Source: an uncultured Collinsella sp.
GTDB taxonomy: Bacteria; Actinomycetota; Coriobacteriia; Coriobacteriales; Coriobacteriaceae
DNA length: 11,430 nucleotides
Direction of reading: 5' to 3'
Assembly: GCA_958424475.1 (NCBI GenBank)
Contig: CATZTY010000016.1
Coordinates: 1 to 11,430, forward strand
Shown: piece by piece, positions 6,957 through 11,430 of the stretch
How positions within the stretch are numbered: position 1 is the first letter of the stretch
Layout: each line of letters starts with the position of its first letter
Translations under genes and position numbers: made by a program
The notes under the pieces: generated by a model
What the model saw: only the letters and a program-made list of their open reading frames with translations
Told to the model about the DNA's origin: nothing
Database searches by the model: none

Positions 6957-7021
6957 GTTTGTCTCGATCTGTAGCAGGTAGACGGTCAAAAGTGGTCTAC
7001 ATGTTACAGATTGAGACAAAC
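6957..7021. repeat. Palindromic repeat unit, subtype B, copy 2
   Basis: This is a full-length unit with arms 6957-6983 and 6995-7021 and an 11-base loop. 24 of 27 arm positions are complementary; of the other three, two would be G-U pairs in plus-strand RNA and one is a G-A mismatch. It is identical to 2073-2123 over 51 bases. The preceding string TATTCCGTTTGTCTC also precedes the subtype A unit 80 bases earlier. Confidence 0.78.
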
Positions 7022-7040
7022 GGCCCGCCCTCGGTCCGCC

Positions 7041-7105
7041 CAAAAACAAAAACGGCGGATACGACCAAGGATGCTGAAGCATCCACCGGGAAGGTCGTAT
7101 CCGCC
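7041..7105 (-). terminator. Rho-independent terminator of the second lacE-lacG operon
   Basis: On the minus strand, a perfect 13-base stem (7093-7105 with 7054-7066) is followed by GTTTTTGTTTTTG. The loop holds a second perfect 7-base hairpin (GGATGCT/AGCATCC, 7069-7084), giving a compound structure. It lies about 92 bases after the lacG stop codon. Confidence 0.9.
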
Positions 7106-7119
7106 ACACGGAAAGAGGT

Positions 7120-7140
7120 GCATGGACGCAGCGCCCATGC
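7120..7140 (-). other. Small stem-loop in the 3' untranslated region of lacG (module 2)
   Basis: GCATGG (7120-7125) pairs with CCATGC (7135-7140) around a 9-base loop, between the lacG stop and its terminator. The rest of 7106-7197 shows nothing recognisable. It may be chance. Confidence 0.25.
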
Positions 7141-7197
7141 GATCGGGAATGGTAAGGTGCACGGCAGCGTGATGGTCACGGCGGCCGATGGCGTTAA

Positions 7198-8637
7198 CTA
7201 GTCCAGACGACGGGTCTGTGCCACGTGCTTATACCAGTATGCGCTTGCCTTGGGCGTTCGCTTCTGGGTTTCAAAGTCAACGTAGAAGAAGCCGTAACGC
7301 TTGTTGTAGCCATTGGTCCAGGAGAACTGATCCTGCAGGCTCCACAGGAAGTAGCCGCCCACGTTGACGCCCACCTCCATGGCCTTGAGCAACCAGCGTA
7401 GGTGCTGCTCGATGTAGTCGATGCGCGGCTGGTCGTCCACAAAACCGTCCTTGTAGGGGTCCTTGTAGCCCATGCCGTTCTCGGTGATGAAGATCTGCTT
7501 GTAGTTGGGGTAGCGCTGCTTAATGTAGACGAGCAGATCGAACAGACCCTCGGGATAGATAATCCAGTCCCAGTCGGTGGTGGGGATGCCGGGCTTGTTC
7601 ACGTGCTCGCCAATGCCCTTGACGCGCCAGCGGCCGGTGCCCTTCTCGCCCGTACCGTTGTGGTGCAGGTCGTTCTCGCCATCGTAAGCCTTCAAGAAAC
7701 GGCACTGGTAGTTGTTAACGCCCAGGTAGTCGTTGTAGAGGGCGGCCTCGCGCATGATTTCCAGATCCTCGTCTAGGATCTGGATGGTACCGCCCGAGAC
7801 GGCGGCCAGGCGGTTGGCGCACTCGAGGGTGTCGGGCGCGTAGTCGCCGCGGAAGGTGGCGTCGAGCAAGAACTGGTTTTGCAGCACGTGCTCGTTGTTG
7901 GCGGCTTTGATGTCGGCGGGGTCGTTCTCGTTGAGCGGATACTTAAACTCCAGCGACTGAATGACGCCGATCTTGCCCTTAAAACCGCCGTTGTGGAAGG
8001 CCAGTACTGCCTTGGCGTGGGCGAGCATCATGTTGTGCTCGCACTGGAAAGCCTCGGCCAGATGCGCCTTGACGCCACCGGGGAAGGTGCCCTCGATGTA
8101 GGTGTTGGAGGCGTCGGCCCAGATCTCGTTAAAGGTGAACCAGTAGGTCACCTGGTCGGCGTACTCCTTAAAGCAGAAGGTGGCAAAGTCCACAAAGGCG
8201 TCGATGGTCTCGCGGTTGAGGAAGTCGCCCTTCTCAAAGAGGGGAAGCGGCGTATCGAAGTGATGCAGCGTGACAAACGGCTCAACGTGGTGCTTGTGGC
8301 ATTCGGCGAAGAGATCGTGATAGAACTGGACACCCTCGGGGTTAATCTCACCGATACCGTTGGGGAAGATGCGGCTCCAGGCGATGGAGAGGCGAATGCC
8401 GTTGATGCCAAACTCCTCGCACAGCTCCAGATCGACGGGGTACTGGTTGTAGAAGTCCGAAGCGGGATCGGGGGAGAAACGGCCCTGGGCCTCCAAGAAG
8501 TCGTCCCAGGCAACCTTGCCCTTACCGTGAGTGCGGGTCTCGCCCTCTACCTGGTAGGCAGCAGTGGCGCCGCCAAAGACAAAGTCCTCGGGAAACTGCG
8601 CAGGCGGGTTAGTGACGCTAGCAGGGTTAACGGACAT
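7198..8637 (-). CDS. lacG: 6-phospho-beta-galactosidase, GH1 family (module 2)
   Basis: This is a 479-residue GH1 enzyme, clearly a paralogue of the hydrolase in module 1, with long identical stretches such as FGGATAAYQVEGETRTHGKG and PTTDWDWIIYPEGL. The expected reaction is hydrolysis of phospho-beta-galactosides in the cytoplasm. The acid/base is Glu171 (TFNEI) and the nucleophile is Glu386 (ITENG). The 6-phosphate site is Ser439, Lys446 and Tyr448 in SWTNGYNKRYG, with the LacG-type Trp440. It differs from its paralogue in the N-terminal extension (about 7 extra residues) and around the mouth of the active site (LHHFDTPLPLFEKGDF; EIWADASNTYIEGTFPGG), so preference for the aglycone may differ. 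The ribosome binding site is weak (GGATC about 6 bases before ATG), which fits lower translation than lacE. It is the second gene of the operon, 66 bases after lacE. Confidence 0.87.
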   Translation of the reverse strand: MSVNPASVTNPPAQFPEDFVFGGATAAYQVEGETRTHGKGKVAWDDFLEAQGRFSPDPASDFYNQYPVDLELCEEFGINGIRLSIAWSRIFPNGIGEINPEGVQFYHDLFAECHKHHVEPFVTLHHFDTPLPLFEKGDFLNRETIDAFVDFATFCFKEYADQVTYWFTFNEIWADASNTYIEGTFPGGVKAHLAEAFQCEHNMMLAHAKAVLAFHNGGFKGKIGVIQSLEFKYPLNENDPADIKAANNEHVLQNQFLLDATFRGDYAPDTLECANRLAAVSGGTIQILDEDLEIMREAALYNDYLGVNNYQCRFLKAYDGENDLHHNGTGEKGTGRWRVKGIGEHVNKPGIPTTDWDWIIYPEGLFDLLVYIKQRYPNYKQIFITENGMGYKDPYKDGFVDDQPRIDYIEQHLRWLLKAMEVGVNVGGYFLWSLQDQFSWTNGYNKRYGFFYVDFETQKRTPKASAYWYKHVAQTRRLD

Positions 8638-8661
8638 GATGATCCAATCGTCTAAATCGAA

Positions 8662-8693
8662 GGGCCAGCCGGTCTTGGATGGTCGGCTGGCCC
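8662..8693 (-). other. Strong stem-loop between lacE and lacG (module 2)
   Basis: GGGCCAGCCG (8662-8671) and CGGCTGGCCC (8684-8693) form a perfect 10-base GC-rich stem with a 12-base loop. On the minus strand only TTCGATTT follows, so termination would be partial at most. It lies 10 bases after the lacE stop. It is likely to protect lacE mRNA or reduce read-through into lacG. Confidence 0.6.
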
Positions 8694-8703
8694 TGAGCGT
8701 TAC

Positions 8704-10479
8704 TTACTTCGAGAGTTGCTCGCTTACGAAGGCGAGAGACTTATCGCCGTTCTGGGAGAGCTCGATGTACTGTTTACCGCGGCAGGCGACGCACTTGTTG
8801 CCCACGCGCTCGCAGTCCTTTTGCAGGTCGGCCAGGTAGCTCGCGGCCTGCGGGGCCAGGACGACCAGGTCAAAGTCGGGGAGCATGTCGACGTGGTTGC
8901 CATATGCCTCGGCAGCGGTCTCAAGATTGATGCCGCGCTCCTTGGCGGCCTTGGCCAGTGCGTTGGCGAGCAGGCCCGAGGTTCCGCCGCCCTGGCAGAG
9001 CACGAGCACGCGCTTGCCGTTGAGGTCGCTGGCGGTTGTTGCCTCGGCAGCGGGTGCTGCGGAGGCGGCAGCGGCGTCGGCCTTCACGGCATCGGCAGCA
9101 GCGCCGGCGGCAACGCTCTTGGCGTCAGCCTTGCCCTGGAAGGCATCGTTGAGCTTGGCAGCCTTCTCGGCGTTCTTGGCGGCGAGCTCCTCCTGGGAAA
9201 TCTCGGCCTCCTCGGCGCACTTCTGGGCGTCATAGGCACGGAAGAACGGGTAGTACAGAACGAAGTCGACGACCAGGATGAGGGCGAGCATCACAAAGGC
9301 GAGCGGCTGGAAGCCCAGGCCCATGATGGTGCCGATGGGGCCGGGGACGGTCCAAGGCAGGGTGTACATAAAGCCGTTCATGCCCAAGAAGTCGATAAAG
9401 ATCTTGAGGATCCAGATGTTGGCGATCGGGGCAAAGACAAACGGGACAAAGAAGACGGGGTTGAGCACGATGGGCGCAGCGAACAGCAGCGGCTCGTTGA
9501 CGGCAAAGCAGACGGGGACGATGGCGGCCTTACCGACGGCGCGCATCTCCTGAGACTTGGCCAGGAAGCAGAACATAAAGACCAGGACGAGCGTGGCGCC
9601 GGTGCCGCCCATGCAGACGACGAAGTACTGGGCACCCTGTGTCAGGACAGCAGAAGCGTGCTGACCGGCCTGGAACGCAGCCAGGTTGTCGGTCATGTTG
9701 GCAACGAGAGCGGCAGCGATGGCGGGCTCGACGATCGAGGGGCCGTGGACGCCCACGAACCAGAACAGGCTCATGGCGCCGTAGATCACAGCGAGGCCGA
9801 TGTAGCCGTCGGCAGCGGTGAACAGGGGCTGGAACACCTGGATGACGCCCTGGGCAAAGCAGAAGCCAAAAGCAGCGCGGAAGGCGATGTCAAAGACCCA
9901 AAAGACGGTGATACAGACGGAGAAGGGGATGATGTCCTTAAAGGTCTGCGAGATGTTGGGCGGGACCTGCTCGGGCATCTTGACGGTGATGTTGCGCTTA
10001 ATGAAGAACTTGTAGATGATGCCGGTCACAAACGCAGCGATAAAGGCGGTCAGCAGGCCTTTGGAACCAAGGTAGGTGGTGTTGAAGCCGCTGGCAGCGT
10101 CCGTGGCGATCGTGTCGCTCGAAAGGAGCAAGAAGCCGATGATGGCCGCGCACATGCACGAGATGAAGTTGATCTGGTTGTTCTTGGGCAGATCGCGGTT
10201 CTGAGCGTCGGCGAAGTGCTTGGCTGTGGTGGCAGCGCAGGCGATGGCCAGGATACCCATGGAGTAGTTGTAGCACTTCCACAGGGCGTTGTTGATGTCA
10301 TCGGGCCAGTAGAAACCCCAGATGTTGGGGACTGAGGCTACCAGGCAGAAGATGGACGAGAAGATGATGATGGGGATGACGGAGATAAAGCCGTCGCGGA
10401 TCGCCTTGAGGTACTTGTTGCGGGCGATCGCGTTGAAAAAGGGCTGGCCTTTTTCGATGGTGGCGATGAGTTGCTCCAT
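8704..10479 (-). CDS. lacE: Lactose-type PTS transporter, fused EIICB component (module 2)
   Basis: This is a 591-residue EIICB of the lactose PTS. It closely resembles the LacE proteins I recall from lactic acid bacteria, for example in GQPFFNAIARNKYLKAIRDGF, NQINFIS, LLTAFIAAFVTGIIYKFFIKRNITVKMPEQVPP (in part) and GVHGPSIVEPAIAA. The EIIC domain covers about 1-418 with His245 in HGPS and Glu329 in NEP. An Ala/Lys/Glu-rich linker runs to about residue 488. EIIB is about 489-591 with phospho-acceptor Cys495 in VLVLCQGGGTSGLL. It would carry lactose or a related beta-galactoside inward and phosphorylate it, taking phosphate from an EIIA that is not encoded in this window. AGGAG precedes the ATG by about 8 bases. 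It looks closer to classical LacE than its module 1 paralogue, so this may be the main lactose system (inference). Confidence 0.9.
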   Translation of the reverse strand: MEQLIATIEKGQPFFNAIARNKYLKAIRDGFISVIPIIIFSSIFCLVASVPNIWGFYWPDDINNALWKCYNYSMGILAIACAATTAKHFADAQNRDLPKNNQINFISCMCAAIIGFLLLSSDTIATDAASGFNTTYLGSKGLLTAFIAAFVTGIIYKFFIKRNITVKMPEQVPPNISQTFKDIIPFSVCITVFWVFDIAFRAAFGFCFAQGVIQVFQPLFTAADGYIGLAVIYGAMSLFWFVGVHGPSIVEPAIAAALVANMTDNLAAFQAGQHASAVLTQGAQYFVVCMGGTGATLVLVFMFCFLAKSQEMRAVGKAAIVPVCFAVNEPLLFAAPIVLNPVFFVPFVFAPIANIWILKIFIDFLGMNGFMYTLPWTVPGPIGTIMGLGFQPLAFVMLALILVVDFVLYYPFFRAYDAQKCAEEAEISQEELAAKNAEKAAKLNDAFQGKADAKSVAAGAAADAVKADAAAASAAPAAEATTASDLNGKRVLVLCQGGGTSGLLANALAKAAKERGINLETAAEAYGNHVDMLPDFDLVVLAPQAASYLADLQKDCERVGNKCVACRGKQYIELSQNGDKSLAFVSEQLSK

Positions 10480-10512
10480 GCAATGCTCCTAAGAGTCGGT
10501 GGGTTAGCAACG

Positions 10513-10540
10513 ATGGTAGCTTTTGGCGTTCGGTTGCCAA
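10513..10540 (-). promoter_or_regulatory. Putative lacE promoter (module 2)
   Basis: On the minus strand, TTGGCA (10535-10540) differs from the ideal -35 by one base and TACCAT (10513-10518) is a fair -10, with a 16-base spacer. The operator at 10541-10558 abuts the -35 box, so a bound repressor would interfere with polymerase. Confidence 0.4.
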
Positions 10541-10558
10541 AATGTTGACGTTGCCATT
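10541..10558. promoter_or_regulatory. LacI-family operator O1 (lacE side, module 2)
   Basis: AATGTTGACGTTGCCATT is an imperfect palindrome that matches AATGnnAACGTTnnCATT with one change. It is the inverted copy (17 of 18 bases) of the site at 10661-10678, centred exactly 120 bases away. A nearby GCTTTTGGCG (10519-10528) is also inverted, at 10683-10692. Confidence 0.75.
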
Positions 10559-10579
10559 CTGCGACACAAAAAAAGACGC

Positions 10580-10649
10580 GAACCGGTGGTTCCTGTGCCT
10601 GCGAACCGTCGATTCCTTATGCGTAAACGTTTGAGCCGCCCGGTGGCTC
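10580..10649. other. Spacer between the two operators, with small inverted repeats
   Basis: GAACCGGTGGTTC (10580-10592) and GAGCC/GGCTC (10633-10637 with 10645-10649) are small perfect inverted repeats, and GCGAACCG occurs at 10579 and 10601. They lie in the stretch that would be looped between the two operators. No gene is seen here; significance is uncertain. Confidence 0.3.
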
Positions 10650-10660
10650 TGTGTTTGCAC

Positions 10661-10678
10661 AATGGCAACGTTAACATT
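10661..10678. promoter_or_regulatory. LacI-family operator O2 (lacI side, module 2)
   Basis: AATGGCAACGTTAACATT matches AATGnnAACGTTnnCATT and is self-complementary at 14 of 18 positions. It is the inverted partner of the site at 10541-10558. In both, the GGC-containing half faces the other operator. Confidence 0.78.
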
Positions 10679-10764
10679 TGGGCGCCAAAAGCCGTTTGAG
10701 GAAGCAAAAATGTCGGTGAACGGTAGGTTTTGGGTGGTGAGCGTATGGTGGGGGAGGCGTTGGA

Positions 10765-10770
10765 TATACT
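10765..10770 (+). promoter_or_regulatory. Possible -10 box of the second lacI gene
   Basis: TATACT lies 66 bases before the lacI start and is a good -10 match, but no convincing -35 lies 16-18 bases upstream. Position is the main support. Confidence 0.3.
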
Positions 10771-10836
10771 TGAAGGCGTTAAAAATGACTGCGTAGGGTG
10801 CCACCAATGGCATCGTCGACATAGAAAGATCGACCT

Positions 10837-11430
10837 ATGGCCGCTGTTAAAAAATCGGTTTCCGTTAAGGATGTGGCGCGTCTCGCGGGCGTCTCGGAGC
10901 AGACAGTCTCGCGTACGGTGCACGATTCGCCCAGCGTGCGCCCCGAGACCAAGGAGCGCGTGCGTGCCGCCATGCGCGAGCTGGGGTATCGCCCCAATTT
11001 TGCCGGTCGATCGCTGCGCCGCGGTAAGTTTAAGACCGTCGGCGTCGCCATGTTCAACATTACCGGCACCGGCAACCTCGACCGTATGGAGGGCTTTGCC
11101 GCCGCGGCCGACAAACACGGCTATGCCATCACCCTCACTAAAGTAGATGGACACCCCTATACCCTCGAGAGCGCATCGTCGCGTATGAGCGCACTGCCGG
11201 TGGACGGTATAGTCGTGATTATGAACCGCATGCCGGCGGACTTTGGCACCTTTGAGCCGCTGCCCGGTATGCAGACGGTGCTCGTTACCATGCTGGAGCA
11301 CCCGCTGTGCTCGACGGTCGATAACGATCAGTTCGATTGTTCACGCCAAGTGGTCGAGTACTTGCTGGGGCAGGGACACAAGACCGTGCACTTTATCTCG
11401 TGCCCCGAGCGCTCGCTTTCGGGCATGCGG
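10837..11430 (+). CDS. LacI-family transcriptional regulator (module 2), 3' end outside window
   Basis: The frame opens at ATG 10837 and runs 198 codons to the window end without a stop, so the C-terminal part is missing. The helix-turn-helix is VKDVARLAGVSEQTVSRTVH, with recognition-helix residues Glu21, Gln22 and Arg26. The hinge is NFAGRSLRRGK, and the start of the sugar-sensing domain follows (TVGVAMFNITGTGNLDRMEGF). The LEHPLCSTVDNDQ and GHKTVHFIS blocks match the paralogue at 5848-6858. It is divergent from lacE, and two operators lie in the 357-base gap, so repression of that operon and of itself is expected. The ribosome binding site is weak (AGAAAG about 9 bases upstream). The earlier ATG at 10807 is closed by an in-frame TAG, which supports the chosen start. 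The effector is unknown. Confidence 0.88.
   Translation, partial: MAAVKKSVSVKDVARLAGVSEQTVSRTVHDSPSVRPETKERVRAAMRELGYRPNFAGRSLRRGKFKTVGVAMFNITGTGNLDRMEGFAAAADKHGYAITLTKVDGHPYTLESASSRMSALPVDGIVVIMNRMPADFGTFEPLPGMQTVLVTMLEHPLCSTVDNDQFDCSRQVVEYLLGQGHKTVHFISCPERSLSGMR

Noticed and set aside
2068-7021. CRISPR array or integrated mobile element for the repeat units
   Set aside because: There are only two units per site, they are hairpins rather than direct repeats with unique spacers, and no cas gene or transposase is present.
2297-8637. Assignment of the GH1 enzymes as 6-phospho-beta-glucosidases with a cellobiose PTS
   Set aside because: The Trp following the phosphate-binding Ser, the TFNEI motif and overall resemblance to LacG favour the galactosidase branch; the EIICB fusion is also the lactose arrangement, since cellobiose systems usually have separate EIIB and EIIC.
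8716-10335. A 539-codon open frame on the plus strand
   Set aside because: It has the same nature as the other long antisense frame: it mirrors lacE of module 2 with low-complexity composition and no start signal.

Overview
The window looks like a chromosomal carbohydrate-utilisation region from a high-GC gut actinobacterium of the class Coriobacteriia. Collinsella is my best guess, from the GC-rich codon use, the paralogous PTS/hydrolase modules and the LacI/DeoR regulators. This is an inference from gene flavour; no marker gene is present to prove it.

Layout, left to right. Positions 1-589 (+) hold the C-terminal sensor domain of a DeoR-family sugar regulator, cut by the window edge. Positions 698-1930 (-) hold a stand-alone Fic-domain protein with an N-terminal inhibitory motif and a C-terminal winged helix. 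Its promoter carries a 32-bp, almost perfect inverted repeat made of four TGATACCGAAA-type boxes. Positions 2068-2208 hold two palindromic repeat units, followed by a terminator. Next come two paralogous modules of the same design: a (-) strand operon lacE-like (PTS EIICB) then lacG-like (6-phospho-beta-galactosidase), with a divergent LacI-family regulator on the (+) strand. Module 1 is lacG 2297-3718, lacE 3794-5572 and lacI 5848-6858. Module 2 is lacG 7198-8637, lacE 8704-10479 and lacI 10837 to beyond the window end. Between the modules (6877-7021) lies a second pair of the palindromic repeats, in the opposite order, again followed by a lacG terminator.

How the genes work together. Each EIICB would import a beta-galactoside such as lactose and phosphorylate it. 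The matching GH1 enzyme would split the 6-phospho-sugar in the cytoplasm into galactose-6-phosphate plus the aglycone. Each divergent LacI protein probably represses its own module through palindromes of the form AATGnnAACGTTnnCATT in the divergent promoter regions. No EIIA (LacF) and no tagatose-6-phosphate pathway genes are present, so these must be supplied from elsewhere.

The most interesting signals are non-coding or comparative. (1) The two LacI paralogues differ at exactly the two recognition-helix residues known to set operator specificity, and their operators differ at the matching half-site positions. (2) A palindromic repeat family has an 80-bp period, two subtypes and a covarying stem pair. 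(3) The fic promoter has a four-box operator. (4) Both operons have an unrelated stem-loop at the same place between lacE and lacG.
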